The notes: generated by a model from the sequence alone, not told the origin. A stretch of DNA of 64,000 nt from Aliibacillus thermotolerans (GCF_027853235.1 NZ_WKJG01000050.1:1-64000); one strand, 5' to 3'. Numbered from the stretch's first letter, positions 1 through 9,349 are shown. Made by a program: numbers and translations.

Positions 1-127
1 ACTCCGAAACGTCGGACATCTAGGGCAGGGACTGCCCGAAGTAACGCTCAAGGAGACGAAAGAGTGCTTTCGTCGAGGAGTTGAGAAGCTCCCACTTCAA
101 GCGTTAGCTAAGTGGCGAGTAGTTCAC
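1..127 (+). mobile_element. Right end of an IS200/IS605-type (TnpB) element with the 3' part of its omega RNA
   Basis: The segment is rich in paired motifs (agactgcccgaag region, acgaaag/ctttcgt at 56-74) and finishes with a hairpin whose arms are cccactt (about 91-97) and aagtgg (about 110-115), followed by gagtagttcac. I recognise this closing hairpin plus GTTCAC as the right end of Bacillaceae IS200/IS605 elements that carry tnpB, where it doubles as the scaffold of the omega guide RNA. The transposase and tnpB genes would lie to the left, outside the window. The element stops about 50 bp from the 3' end of tRNA-Sec. The exact boundary (about 127) is inferred from the GTTCAC end. Confidence 0.6.
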
Positions 128-176
128 TTACAAACAAGCTTCTCCTTAAAGCTTCTTCATATCCCCGATTGATTAT

Positions 177-274
177 TGGCGGGATCGTCTGGGAATCGAA
201 CCCAGCGGAGACGACACGCGCCTCCCAAAAAGGCTTTGAAGGCCTCGGCGTGCACCAGCATCGCAACCGACCCC
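177..274 (-). tRNA. selC: tRNA-Sec (anticodon UCA), CCA encoded
   Basis: The reverse strand reads as a 98-nt tRNA with a 5-bp anticodon stem, loop CUUCAAA (anticodon UCA), a very long variable arm, T-loop UUCGAUU on a CUGGG/CCCAG stem, and an encoded GCCA end. Length, anticodon and variable arm fit selenocysteine tRNA. The acceptor stem pairs GGGGUCG with CGAUCCC (one G-U). The eighth pair expected in bacterial tRNA-Sec reads G-A, and the D stem pairs GCG-UGC with GCA-CGC only if one A is bulged. It delivers Sec to UGA codons with SelB and is charged with Ser, then converted by SelA using selenophosphate from SelD, all encoded here. Confidence 0.93.
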
Positions 275-289
275 AAGTTTCACATAGCC

Positions 290-318
290 ATTGTACCGGT
301 AATCAAAAGAAGAAGCAA
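290..318 (-). promoter_or_regulatory. Sigma-A promoter of tRNA-Sec
   Basis: On the minus strand TTGCTT (313-318) is followed after 17 nt by TACAAT (290-295). The predicted start lies about 8 nt before the tRNA 5' end at 274, leaving a very short leader. The promoter occupies the 73-bp gap between tRNA-Sec and selB, so the two genes diverge. Confidence 0.7.
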
Positions 319-347
319 GAATGTTGTCATATGGTGGAGGAGATGCA

Positions 348-2240
348 ATGAAAAAGTCATACACGGTCGGTATGGCCGGGCATATTGACCATGGAAAAAC
401 AGCCTTGACGAAAGCATTAACGAGTGTAGATACCGATCGTTTAAAAGAAGAAAAAGAACGAAAAATTACCATTGAACCAGGCTATGCGCCCCTTTCGTTA
501 ACAGAGGAGATGGAAGTTTCCATCATCGATGTTCCTGGTCATGAAAAGTTTATTCGTCAAATGATCGCTGGGGTTGCTGGAATTGATGCGGTCATTCTTG
601 TCGTTGCGGCGGACGAAGGGGTAATGCCACAAACGAAAGAACATATCGATATTTTAACATTACTGGAAGTGAAGGCAGGTTTTATCGTCGTCACGAAAAG
701 CGATCTCGTGGATGACGATTTTTTGTCCCTTGTTTCAGAAGATATTGAAAAAGAAGTAAAAGGAACCATTTTTGAAGGGACACCAATTCTGTTTGCGGAT
801 AGTGTGACGAAGCGGGGAATAGTAGACGTGAAAGAACAATTGATTCATATGTTACATACCGTTTCGGAAAGAAACATCCAGGGAGATTTTCGCTTACCCA
901 TTGATCACGTTTTTACAGTCCATGGGCAAGGGACGGTCATTCGCGGGACAGTATTTGAAGGAAAAGTACAAGTAGGTGAGACGCTTTTCCTTCTTCCCAT
1001 AAATAAAAAAGTCACTGTTCGCCAATTACAAAAGCACGGGAAGCGAGTGCCGGAAGGGAAAGCGGGGGAAAGACTGGCTTTAAACATTAGCGGTATCAAT
1101 GCTTTAGACGTGAAGCGGGGAGACGTGGCGACAACGAATCATCAATTAGTAACAACACATGTTATCAATGTTGTGCTTTATTTAGCAAAAGAAGTACGTT
1201 TCAACTTAGAACAACGTACCGCAATCAAACTTCACATCGGTACGGCAGAAGTTTATGGGAAAATCATTTTCTTCGATCGCAATGTATTACAGGTGGACAT
1301 AGAAAAATCGTACGTCTTATGTCAATTGCGATTAGATGACCCAATCGTTACAAAAAGAGGGGATCGTTATATTTTACGTCGACCTTCCCCTGTAGAGACC
1401 ATTGGAGGAGGTTGGGTCATTGATCCCAATGGTAAAAAAATGCGCTACGGAAAAGAGACAATCGCGCAGTTGCAAAAGCAATTTCAAGGAACGCCAACGG
1501 AACTGGTAGAAGAAACCCTTCGTCGCAAAAAGACGTTATCAAAGCAATCACTTATGGTAGAGACAACGCTTTCTCAAGAAGAAGTGAATGCTGTTTTAAA
1601 AGAGTTGGAAGCAAAAGGGCTTCTCCTTTCTTTTTCAACGGGACAAGTAGCTCTCACTGAAACGTATCAAGCGTTTCAACAAGAAATAGAAGAACGTTTA
1701 AAAGCGTTTCACCAGCGCTATCCTCTTCGTTTAGGTGAAAATATTGAAGAAGTGAGAAAGCAAGTTTCTATCCCAACAGAAAGCGCACAACTATTGTTAG
1801 AACGGCTTGAAAAAGAAAAAAAGATAAAAAGAACGAAACAATTTATCTCTCTCCCCTCTTTTCAACCATCTTATCCGAATGGATGGGAGAAAAGGATGGA
1901 ACAGGCCTATGATAGATGGATAAAAGATGGCATTCAAACGAAACGATGGAATGCGTATGGAGAGGAAGAAGGAATCACGAAAGATATTTTTGAAGAATGG
2001 AAATATGCTTTGTTGGACCGAGAGATTGCTGTCAAAATGGATGAGCATCATCTTTGGCCAAGAAAGGTCTTAGAGGAAGCAAAGGAAAAAATAAAACAAC
2101 AACATCCTTTCGAATTCACCATACAACAAGCGAAAGAAATACTCGGGGTATCGCGCAAATATTTGATTCCTTTTTTAGAATGGTTAGATGAAACGGATGA
2201 GACGAAGCGGAAGGAAGATAGACGAGTATGGAGGACATAA
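348..2240 (+). CDS. selB: Selenocysteine-specific elongation factor SelB
   Basis: SelB is the dedicated GTPase that carries Sec-tRNA to ribosomes paused at UGA by binding the SECIS hairpin. The 630-residue protein opens with an EF-Tu-like G domain: GHIDHGKT (residues 11-18), DVPGH (61-65) and TKSD (116-119). Beta-barrel domains follow, then a C-terminal half of winged-helix repeats that would bind SECIS RNA. I chose ATG 348, not the upstream in-frame ATG 321, because GGTGGAGGAG at 333-342 is well placed for it and residues MKKSYTVGMA match the usual SelB start. It diverges from tRNA-Sec and its stop abuts the next gene, so the two are probably one operon. Confidence 0.96.
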   Translation: MKKSYTVGMAGHIDHGKTALTKALTSVDTDRLKEEKERKITIEPGYAPLSLTEEMEVSIIDVPGHEKFIRQMIAGVAGIDAVILVVAADEGVMPQTKEHIDILTLLEVKAGFIVVTKSDLVDDDFLSLVSEDIEKEVKGTIFEGTPILFADSVTKRGIVDVKEQLIHMLHTVSERNIQGDFRLPIDHVFTVHGQGTVIRGTVFEGKVQVGETLFLLPINKKVTVRQLQKHGKRVPEGKAGERLALNISGINALDVKRGDVATTNHQLVTTHVINVVLYLAKEVRFNLEQRTAIKLHIGTAEVYGKIIFFDRNVLQVDIEKSYVLCQLRLDDPIVTKRGDRYILRRPSPVETIGGGWVIDPNGKKMRYGKETIAQLQKQFQGTPTELVEETLRRKKTLSKQSLMVETTLSQEEVNAVLKELEAKGLLLSFSTGQVALTETYQAFQQEIEERLKAFHQRYPLRLGENIEEVRKQVSIPTESAQLLLERLEKEKKIKRTKQFISLPSFQPSYPNGWEKRMEQAYDRWIKDGIQTKRWNAYGEEEGITKDIFEEWKYALLDREIAVKMDEHHLWPRKVLEEAKEKIKQQHPFEFTIQQAKEILGVSRKYLIPFLEWLDETDETKRKEDRRVWRT

Positions 2241-3254
2241 ATGAAAGGGCTTCGTATTTTATTTTTAACTCCTTATTATGATTCAAGCCGAGGGAACAGT
2301 ATCACGACAAGAAGACTAAAAAAATTGTTTGAAAATGCGGGCGCTATTGTGCACGTTTTTCCTTATGAAGAAGAAAGGGGCGAAAAGATACTTCCTCTCC
2401 TCTCTGAAGCAGAAGTTGTCCATGCCCTTCATATTCGGCGCACAGCCGAATGGTTGAAACGAAAAAATATAACGATCGAGCAACGGTTTTTTCTCACTTC
2501 AGGAGGCACCGATGTGAATGAAGACGTAGAAGATAAGCAAAAGAAAAGAGTCATGGAACAATTGTTACGGCAAGTCGACCAATTGATCGTGTTTACAGCC
2601 GATGCGAAAGAGAGAATGCAAGTTTCTTTCCCATTTTTACAAGAAAAAATAACGATCATTCCACAATCAGTAGAAGAATGGCATGAAACAAAAAGTAACA
2701 TCTTCTTACCTAAGGGATATCCGAATATTTTTCTACCGGCTGGCTTACGAGAAGTAAAAGATATTTTTTATGTCTTTGAAGAGTTAAAACGAATGAGTGA
2801 CACCTTTCCTACGTTACGATGGGTCATCGCTGGAGAACCATTAGAAAAGAAAGTATTTCACCAAGTAAAAGAAGTGGAGAATGCGTATCCGTGGGTTCAT
2901 TATTATTCACCGGTTCCTCAGGAGGAAATGATTTCTTTTTATCACTGGGCGGATGTGGTGATCAATACGTCTATTTCTGAGGGGCAACCTCTCACGATTT
3001 TAGAAGCGATGATTTCTAAAGTGGCCGTTCTTGCACGTAATATCCCGGGCAATCGAAGTGTTATTCGCCATAGGGATAACGGTTATTTATTTTCACAACC
3101 AAAGGAGTTTTCTACTTATTTAAAAGAGATATTAAATACGGAAACTTATCGACAAGTGACCGAACGAGCCTATCAAGACGTACGGAACTATTATTCTCCA
3201 AAAAAAGAATTAGAAAAATATAGGGCGATCTACCAACGGTTTTTTTCGAGTTAA
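2241..3254 (+). CDS. GT4-like glycosyltransferase, candidate SenB-type selenosugar synthase
   Basis: This 337-residue protein has the GT-B layout. The N-terminal domain contains TPYYDSSRGNSITTRRL, then VVHALHIRRTA, LTSGGTDVN and IIPQSVE. The C-terminal donor-sugar domain contains ISEGQPLTILEAM and IPGNRSVI. ATG follows the selB stop directly, with GGAGG at 2230-2234, so it is probably co-transcribed with selB. The N-terminal motifs recall, from memory, SenB of the selenoneine pathway (family TIGR04348), which joins selenophosphate to a nucleotide sugar. Its position between selB and selD/selA supports a selenium role. No SenA-like enzyme is in the window. A generic GT4 glycosyltransferase remains the alternative; substrate is unknown. 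Confidence 0.72.
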   Translation: MKGLRILFLTPYYDSSRGNSITTRRLKKLFENAGAIVHVFPYEEERGEKILPLLSEAEVVHALHIRRTAEWLKRKNITIEQRFFLTSGGTDVNEDVEDKQKKRVMEQLLRQVDQLIVFTADAKERMQVSFPFLQEKITIIPQSVEEWHETKSNIFLPKGYPNIFLPAGLREVKDIFYVFEELKRMSDTFPTLRWVIAGEPLEKKVFHQVKEVENAYPWVHYYSPVPQEEMISFYHWADVVINTSISEGQPLTILEAMISKVAVLARNIPGNRSVIRHRDNGYLFSQPKEFSTYLKEILNTETYRQVTERAYQDVRNYYSPKKELEKYRAIYQRFFSS

Positions 3255-3841
3255 AAAGATGTTGGGACAAAACTTCAGTCATCGCCAAAAACTTGGTGTG
3301 TACAAAGAACATTTAAAAATGAAAATGATGAAAAAAAGTGTCGTGTGAACTGGTCATGCGACACTTCGTTTTGTCAAACACCGGTCAACAAATGGTCGTA
3401 TGAAAGTTAAAATTGGAAGAAATCAGGACAAAAATAGGTCGCAACACGTTTCATGCGACCTTTTATTACGAGAACGATGCAATGGATTGTCGTATAATAG
3501 ATTCATACGACGAAATATCACACAAAATTCCTACTGAATGGTCTCATGACGTGGTACAAATGGGGAATCACGTTCCAGGAAGCTTCGATTGGGTGCTTGC
3601 GTTGCATTCGGCCGTCCTGTTGACTATCCGCGTACATCTAGAATCATTGGAGGCTCATTTATACTTCTTGTGTTAGATACACAGAGGAATGCGCTTCTGG
3701 CGGTAAACTTAAGGAAATATACCGCCAGAAACAATAATCCAATCATAGAAGAAGGGAAAACACCCTACAAGAATGGTTCCAAGCAAATGTTAGTGCTTGG
3801 AACCATTCTTTTTTGGCTAGCTATGTCCCATTATGAGAAAA
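3255..3841. other. 587-bp gene-poor gap with serial hairpins
   Basis: I see no convincing gene here; short open frames have no recognisable product. The stretch begins with a GTTGGGACAAAAC motif (3261-3273). It then holds three hairpins whose stems all contain GTCG: aagtgtcg/cgacactt (about 3337-3367), aggtcgca/tgcgacct (about 3436-3461) and gtcgtat/atacgac (about 3490-3512). A fourth stem follows, ttctggcggta/taccgccagaa (about 3694-3729), and then a strong terminator. It separates the plus-strand selB operon from the 3' end of minus-strand selD. Confidence 0.6.
3771..3814 (+). terminator. Strong intrinsic terminator
   Basis: Fifteen-bp perfect stem, gaatggttccaagca (3771-3785) and its complement (3794-3808), with an 8-nt loop, followed by TTTTTT. 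It faces plus-strand transcription and lies just beyond the selD 3' end. Confidence 0.85.
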
Positions 3842-4894
3842 TTAGGTGAGTAAAAGTGATTTCTCTTTTTTCGTTGTCACTTCTCCGATGATGGTTGTTG
3901 CTGTATACCCTTTTTCATGCATGTTTTCTACATATTGTTTCGCTTCGGTTTCATCCATGGAAATAAGAAGACCTCCGGAAGTGATCGCGTCACAAAGAAT
4001 ACTTTCCATAAGATGAGAGACATCGTTTTCTCGTGCAATATGCGGGGCAAGATAAGCGTGATTTGCTTTCGATCCACCCGGGATAACGCCTGCTTGACAA
4101 AGTTGTTCCGTTCCATCGAGAAGCGGAATGTTTTCTGTATGAAAGCGCAGACTGACGTTGCTACTATTTGCCATTTCAAAAGCATGCCCAAGCAGTCCAA
4201 ACCCGGTTACGTCCGTTACAGCATGCGGATTGAAGGATGATAACGTTTTTGCTGCTTCATCATTTAATGTTGCCATTACAGCCGTGACTTCTTTTATCTG
4301 ATTTTCTGTCGCTTTTTCTCGTTTAATCGCAGTTGTAATGATGCCAACTCCGAGAGGTTTCGTTAATACGAGCGCATCTCCAGGCTTTGCTCCGCTATTT
4401 GTCCAAAATTTATTCGGATGAACGATACCCGTTGCAGCGAGACCAAACTTCGGCTCTTGATCGTCAATAGAATGACCACCGACAATGGTTGCGTTCGCTT
4501 CTCGAACCTTGTCGGCTGAACCTTTCATAATGTTTGCGAGTATTTCATCCGGAAGCTTTTTAATCGGGAAGCTAACGATATTTAAGACGGTTTTCGGTGT
4601 ACCCCCCATCGCATAAATATCGCTGAGGGCATTGGCTGCTGCAATTTGACCAAACATGTATGGATCATCAACAATCGGAGTGAAAAAATCAATTGATTGA
4701 ACAAGGGCAATGTCATCTGTGAGTTGGTAGACGCCCGCATCATCAGAGGTGTCAATTCCAACGAGTAAATAAGGGTCTTTTTCATAGGTTGGTAAGTGAC
4801 GCAACACGTGCGCCAAGTCCTCTGGACCTATTTTACAACCTCAGCCAGCTTTCGTAGATAAGTTCGTGAGTTTTATGATTTCGTCTTTACTCAT
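3842..4894 (-). CDS. selD: Selenide, water dikinase SelD, itself a selenoprotein (Sec18)
   Basis: SelD makes selenophosphate from selenide and ATP for SelA. A plain ORF caller would begin at 4816. In the same frame the gene extends upstream through TGA at 4841-4843 to ATG 4894, which has GGAGG just before it. The N-terminus then reads KAGUGCKIGPEDL, matching the catalytic Cys/Sec-G-C-K motif of the family, with Sec at residue 18 and the conserved Lys at 21. Total length is 350 residues, as expected. Later motifs DDAGVYQL, GGHSIDDQEPKFG and VTDVTGFGLLGHA fit. A short hairpin AGGUCC-AGA-GGACUU (4815-4829) starts about 11 nt after UGA and may be the SECIS. It diverges from selA. Confidence 0.96.
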
Positions 4895-4916
4895 CGTTCC
4901 ACCTCCTTCTTCATTC

Positions 4917-4961
4917 AGTATAGTCTCAACCATTGCTTGCTCGCAAATGATACATTACACT
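4917..4961. promoter_or_regulatory. Overlapping divergent promoters for selD and selA
   Basis: Minus strand (selD): TTGCGA (4941-4946), 18 nt, TATACT (4917-4922). Plus strand (selA): TTGCTT (4933-4938), 17 nt, TACACT (4956-4961). The two -35 regions fall within one 14-bp stretch, so polymerase binding in one direction should exclude the other. No other regulatory repeat is evident. Confidence 0.6.
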
Positions 4962-4993
4962 AAAAACGACGACAAACGGAAAAGGTGATCAGG

Positions 4994-6409
4994 ATGGACA
5001 TGAAAGAACAATTGCGATTATTACCTGCTGTGGATGAATTGTTAATGGATCCTTCCATCAAAAAAATAAAAGAAGAATTTCATCATCCTATGGTTTTAAC
5101 TTCTTGGATTCGGGAAGAAATAGATAGGATAAGAAAAGAAATACGTACAAATGCTCTTTCCGCAACCATCTCCGATCGGGAAACGTTAAAGTTAGAGATT
5201 ATCGAACGATTGAAAAAGAGAGCGTATGAATTAACGAAAGATCATTTACGCTCGGTGATAAATGCCACTGGCACGGTGTTGCATACGAATTTAGGACGAG
5301 CGATTTTAAGCAAAAAAGCAACGGAGAAATTGGTTCAGACAGCGGCTTCTTACTCTAATGTGGAATATGATATCGAATCAGGAAAGCGCGGCTCGCGACA
5401 TGCTATTGTGGAAGAATTAATCGTCGAAACAACCGGGGCAGAAGCGGCGATGGTAGTAAATAACAATGCGGCAGCGGTGTATTTTGTATTACACGCTTTG
5501 GCTCAAAATCGTGAAGTTATTGTCTCAAGAGGACAATTGGTGGAAATAGGTGGTTCGTTTCGGGTGTCTTCCATCATGGAAGAAAGCGGCGCCATTCTCG
5601 TCGAAGTAGGAACGACAAATAAAACGCATCCGAAAGATTATGAAGAAGCAATATCACCGAATACTGCGATGCTCATGAAAGTGCATACGAGCAACTTTAA
5701 AACGATCGGTTTTACGAAAGAAGTAAGTATAGAAGAAATGGCAACGATTGTGCGCAAACAAAAAGAAGAGTTGTTGCTCTATGAAGATCTCGGAAGTGGT
5801 GCCATTTATGACTTTCAACAACATCAGATTGGGGAAGAACCAACGGTAAGACACGTGTTGGAAGCAGGGGCAGATATCGTTACTTTTTCGGGAGATAAAT
5901 TATTAGGAGGACCTCAAGCAGGGATTATCGCTGGTCGAAAATCCCTCATTGATCGATTAAAACAACATCAATTAGCACGAGTATTGCGAGTGGATAAATT
6001 CACACTCGCTGCGTTAGAAGAGACGTTCAAATCTTATCTTGTCGGAAAGGTCGAAGATTTACCGGTTGTTCGCATGATTCTATCAGAGGCTTCAGAACTG
6101 TTGGAAAGAGCGCAATTGTTTCAATCGACACTCTCCTTTTCTGTTTGGAAAGCAACCATCCAACAAGATGTGTCGAAAGTGGGAGGAGGGACGATGCCTG
6201 ACGTCACTTTACCGACCTATGTCATTCAAATAGACACGAAAGACACACCTGCTCAACAAGTGGCGAAATTTTTACGTCTCCATTCGACGCCTATTGTGGT
6301 ACGAACAAAACAAGGCGCAATTCAGTTAGATGTAAGAACTATTTTAGAGGAAGAGTGGGAGTTGGTTCAATCAGCGCTCATGGATGCGGAGAAAAACTTC
6401 ACATTTTAG
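4994..6409 (+). CDS. selA: L-seryl-tRNA(Sec) selenium transferase SelA
   Basis: SelA is the PLP enzyme that converts Ser-tRNA(Sec) to Sec-tRNA(Sec) with selenophosphate. The 471-residue protein has the N-terminal tRNA-binding segment, then INATGTVLHTNLGRAILS, the glycine and asparagine-rich GAEAAMVVNNNAAAV, and the PLP lysine in FSGDKLLGGPQAG (about residue 302). ATG 4994 is preferred because AAAGGTGAT lies at 4981-4989; ATG 5000 is possible. It completes the bacterial Sec insertion set (tRNA-Sec, SelA, SelB, SelD). Confidence 0.96.
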   Translation: MDMKEQLRLLPAVDELLMDPSIKKIKEEFHHPMVLTSWIREEIDRIRKEIRTNALSATISDRETLKLEIIERLKKRAYELTKDHLRSVINATGTVLHTNLGRAILSKKATEKLVQTAASYSNVEYDIESGKRGSRHAIVEELIVETTGAEAAMVVNNNAAAVYFVLHALAQNREVIVSRGQLVEIGGSFRVSSIMEESGAILVEVGTTNKTHPKDYEEAISPNTAMLMKVHTSNFKTIGFTKEVSIEEMATIVRKQKEELLLYEDLGSGAIYDFQQHQIGEEPTVRHVLEAGADIVTFSGDKLLGGPQAGIIAGRKSLIDRLKQHQLARVLRVDKFTLAALEETFKSYLVGKVEDLPVVRMILSEASELLERAQLFQSTLSFSVWKATIQQDVSKVGGGTMPDVTLPTYVIQIDTKDTPAQQVAKFLRLHSTPIVVRTKQGAIQLDVRTILEEEWELVQSALMDAEKNFTF

Positions 6410-6419
6410 TCATACCCAT

Positions 6420-6447
6420 TTAACTTTTTGTGAAGATTTGCTATTCT
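6420..6447 (+). promoter_or_regulatory. Candidate aconitase promoter
   Basis: TTAACT (6420-6425), 16 nt, TATTCT (6442-6447), leaving a leader of about 110 nt before the aconitase ribosome binding site. A second, weaker candidate is TTGTCG near 6510 with TTATAT or TATATG about 17-18 nt later. I could not identify a CcpC, CodY or CcpA site with confidence. Confidence 0.35.
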
Positions 6448-6563
6448 AGTGAAGGGACGAAAAGACGACAAGCGTGAGAGCGGGTAAAGGGAACTGTTCG
6501 TGCGATTTTGTCGACTTTTATGCCATTCTGTTATATGATAGTTCATAGAGGAGGGGAATACAT

Positions 6564-9296
6564 ATGTCTTCAAATCAAGATGTATTCAATGCAAGAAAAA
6601 CATTCACTTCGAATGGAAAAACGTATTACTACTACGACATTCAAGAACTAGAAAAAGCAGGAATCGGAGAAACGTCCAAGCTACCTTACTCCATCAAAGT
6701 ATTGCTTGAATCTGTATTAAGACAGTATGACGGAAAAGTGATTAAAAAAGAACACGTAGAAAGCCTCGCAAAATGGGGACAACCAGAAGGGGGAACAGAA
6801 GACGTTCCATTTAAACCTTCTCGCGTCATCTTACAAGACTTTACAGGGGTACCGGCAGTTGTTGACCTTGCTTCCTTAAGAAAAGCAATGGCTGACATCG
6901 GTGGAGACCCGCAACAAATTGACCCGGAAATTCCGGTGGACCTTGTGGTGGACCACTCCGTTCAAGTAGACGCTTTCGGTACGCCAGATGCTCTCCGGCG
7001 CAATATGGAGTTAGAATTTGAACGTAACGAAGAGCGTTATAAATTGTTAAGTTGGGCAACAAAAGCATTTGACAACTATCGTGCTGTACCTCCAGCAACT
7101 GGTATCGTTCACCAAGTGAACTTAGAATATTTGGCTTCTGTCGTTCATGAAAAAGAAAATGAAAACGGAGAACTTGAAGCATATCCAGATACACTGGTTG
7201 GTACGGATTCTCATACGACAATGATCAACGGACTCGGAGTTCTCGGTTGGGGTGTCGGTGGGATTGAAGCGGAAGCAGGCATGCTTCAACAACCATCTTA
7301 TTTCCCAGCTCCGGAAGTAGTAGGCGTTCGTTTGAAAGGATCGCTTCCTAACGGTGCGACTGCGACCGACTTGGCATTGAAAGTAACCCAAGTGCTCCGT
7401 TCGACAAACGTTGTCGGTAAGTTCGTAGAGTTCTTTGGACCTGGCCTAAAAGAAATGCCATTAGCTGACCGTGCAACCGTTTCTAACATGGCACCAGAAT
7501 ATGGAGCAACTTGCGGATTCTTCCCAGTGGACGAGGAGTCTTTGAACTACTTACGTCTCACCGGCCGTACCGAAGAGCATATTCAACTCGTAAAAGATTA
7601 TTGTCAAGCGAACGGTCTTTTCTATGAAGACGGTAATGAAGATCCGAAGTTTACACAAGTCATTGAAATTGATTTATCAGAAATTGAACCAAGTCTATCA
7701 GGACCAAAACGTCCACAAGACCTCATTCCGCTTTCAAAAATGAAAAAGCAATTTAATGATGCCATCACAGCACCAGCAGGAAATCAAGGATTTGGCTTGA
7801 CTGCTGATGAAATCAATAAAGAAGTAGAAGTGAAACATCCGAATGGAAAAACTTCTACATTAAAAACAGGAGCTGTGACGATTGCAGCCATTACTAGCTG
7901 TACAAACACATCCAATCCACACGTGATGATTGGTGCAGGTCTCCTTGCTAAAAAAGCAGTGGAGAAAGGGTTGCAAGTACCAGAATACGTAAAAACATCC
8001 CTTGCACCTGGTTCTAAAGTTGTTACAGGTTATTTGGAGGATTCCGGTCTTCTGCCATACCTTAACGAACTAGGCTTTAACTTAGTCGGTTACGGTTGTA
8101 CAACTTGTATCGGAAACAGTGGACCGCTTCCTGAAGAAGTAGAAAAAGCAATCGCAGACAACGACATGCTCGTTACTTCTGTCTTAAGTGGTAACCGTAA
8201 CTTTGAAGGCCGTATTCATCCGCTTGTAAAAGCAAACTATTTGGCTTCGCCGCCACTTGTTGTTGCGTACGCGCTCGCTGGTAACGTGAACTTCGACTTG
8301 GAAAAAGACTCCTTCGGTAAAGATAAAGACGGAAATGATGTGTATTTGAAAGATATATGGCCAACTGCGGAAGAAATCAAAGAATTTGTTAATAACAATA
8401 TTTCTCCAGAGCTCTTCAAAAAAGAGTATGAACGTGTCTTTGACAACAACGAACGTTGGAACAAACTGCAATCGGACGAGGATTCTCCATTGTATGATTG
8501 GGATGAAGATTCTACGTACATTCAAAATCCTCCGTTCTTTGAAGAAATGTCCGAAGAGCCATCTGATATTGAGCCATTGACTGGCTTAAGAGCCATTGGT
8601 AAGTTTGGCGACTCTGTTACAACGGACCATATTTCACCGGCAGGATCGATTGCAAAAGATAGCCCGGCAGGAAAATATTTGATTGAAAAAGGACTCAAAC
8701 CTTCTCAATTTAACTCTTATGGTTCTCGTCGTGGGAACCACGAAGTGATGATGCGCGGAACATTCGCTAACATCCGTATTAAAAACCAACTTGCACCAGG
8801 AACAGAAGGTGGCTACACTACTTATTGGCCAACTGGTGAAGTGATGCCGATTTATGATGCAGCAATGAAGTATAAAGAAGATAATACAGGTCTGTTAGTC
8901 ATCGCTGGAGAAGACTACGGTATGGGAAGCTCTCGTGACTGGGCTGCAAAAGGAACAAACTTACTCGGAATTAAAACAGTCATTGCCCAAAGCTTCGAAC
9001 GTATTCACCGTAGCAACCTTGTACTCATGGGTGTGCTTCCGCTTCAATTTAAAGAAGGGGAAAGTGCAGATTCTCTCGGTCTCACTGGAAAAGAAACGTT
9101 CAACATAAAAATCGACGACAATGTAAAACCGCGCGATCTTGTCACAGTGGAAGCAACAGATGAAGATGGCAACACGAAAACATTTGAAGCGATCGTTCGA
9201 TTCGACAGCGATGTTGAGTTAGACTACTATCGTCACGGCGGTATTTTACAAATGGTTTTACGCGAACGTTTAGCAGAAGCAAAAAGCAATCAATAA
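6564..9296 (+). CDS. citB: Aconitate hydratase (aconitase A)
   Basis: Aconitase interconverts citrate and isocitrate in the TCA cycle and in Bacillus also acts as an iron-responsive RNA-binding protein. The 910-residue length is typical of the AcnA/CitB type. The sequence carries [25 protein letters not shown], the cluster ligands in [10 protein letters not shown] and [11 protein letters not shown], and the C-terminal swivel domain with [14 protein letters not shown] and [19 protein letters not shown] 6564 follows AGGAGGGG. The gene sits upstream of yneP and yneQ as in B. subtilis, though yneN is replaced by a small gene and a VanZ gene. Codon use is more optimised than its neighbours, as expected for an abundant protein. 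Confidence 0.97.
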   Translation: MSSNQDVFNARKTFTSNGKTYYYYDIQELEKAGIGETSKLPYSIKVLLESVLRQYDGKVIKKEHVESLAKWGQPEGGTEDVPFKPSRVILQDFTGVPAVVDLASLRKAMADIGGDPQQIDPEIPVDLVVDHSVQVDAFGTPDALRRNMELEFERNEERYKLLSWATKAFDNYRAVPPATGIVHQVNLEYLASVVHEKENENGELEAYPDTLVGTDSHTTMINGLGVLGWGVGGIEAEAGMLQQPSYFPAPEVVGVRLKGSLPNGATATDLALKVTQVLRSTNVVGKFVEFFGPGLKEMPLADRATVSNMAPEYGATCGFFPVDEESLNYLRLTGRTEEHIQLVKDYCQANGLFYEDGNEDPKFTQVIEIDLSEIEPSLSGPKRPQDLIPLSKMKKQFNDAITAPAGNQGFGLTADEINKEVEVKHPNGKTSTLKTGAVTIAAITSCTNTSNPHVMIGAGLLAKKAVEKGLQVPEYVKTSLAPGSKVVTGYLEDSGLLPYLNELGFNLVGYGCTTCIGNSGPLPEEVEKAIADNDMLVTSVLSGNRNFEGRIHPLVKANYLASPPLVVAYALAGNVNFDLEKDSFGKDKDGNDVYLKDIWPTAEEIKEFVNNNISPELFKKEYERVFDNNERWNKLQSDEDSPLYDWDEDSTYIQNPPFFEEMSEEPSDIEPLTGLRAIGKFGDSVTTDHISPAGSIAKDSPAGKYLIEKGLKPSQFNSYGSRRGNHEVMMRGTFANIRIKNQLAPGTEGGYTTYWPTGEVMPIYDAAMKYKEDNTGLLVIAGEDYGMGSSRDWAAKGTNLLGIKTVIAQSFERIHRSNLVLMGVLPLQFKEGESADSLGLTGKETFNIKIDDNVKPRDLVTVEATDEDGNTKTFEAIVRFDSDVELDYYRHGGILQMVLRERLAEAKSNQ

Positions 9297-9305
9297 AAGC
9301 GACAG

Positions 9306-9349
9306 AAGTTATCCTTTGACAAACATCGTCAAGGGATAACTTCTTTTTC
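9306..9349 (+). terminator. Aconitase terminator
   Basis: A 15-bp stem with one G-U pair (aagttatcctttgac, 9306-9320, and its complement 9328-9342) with a 7-nt loop is followed by CTTTTT. Confidence 0.85.

Noticed and set aside
1-127. 6S RNA or other housekeeping ncRNA
   Set aside because: The closing hairpin followed by gagtagttcac matches the IS200/IS605 right-end pattern better, and the 6S central bubble is absent.
3413-3849. Two overlapping open frames (87 and 86 codons) in the selB-selD gap
   Set aside because: They run through several hairpins, lack good ribosome binding sites and show no recognisable domain.
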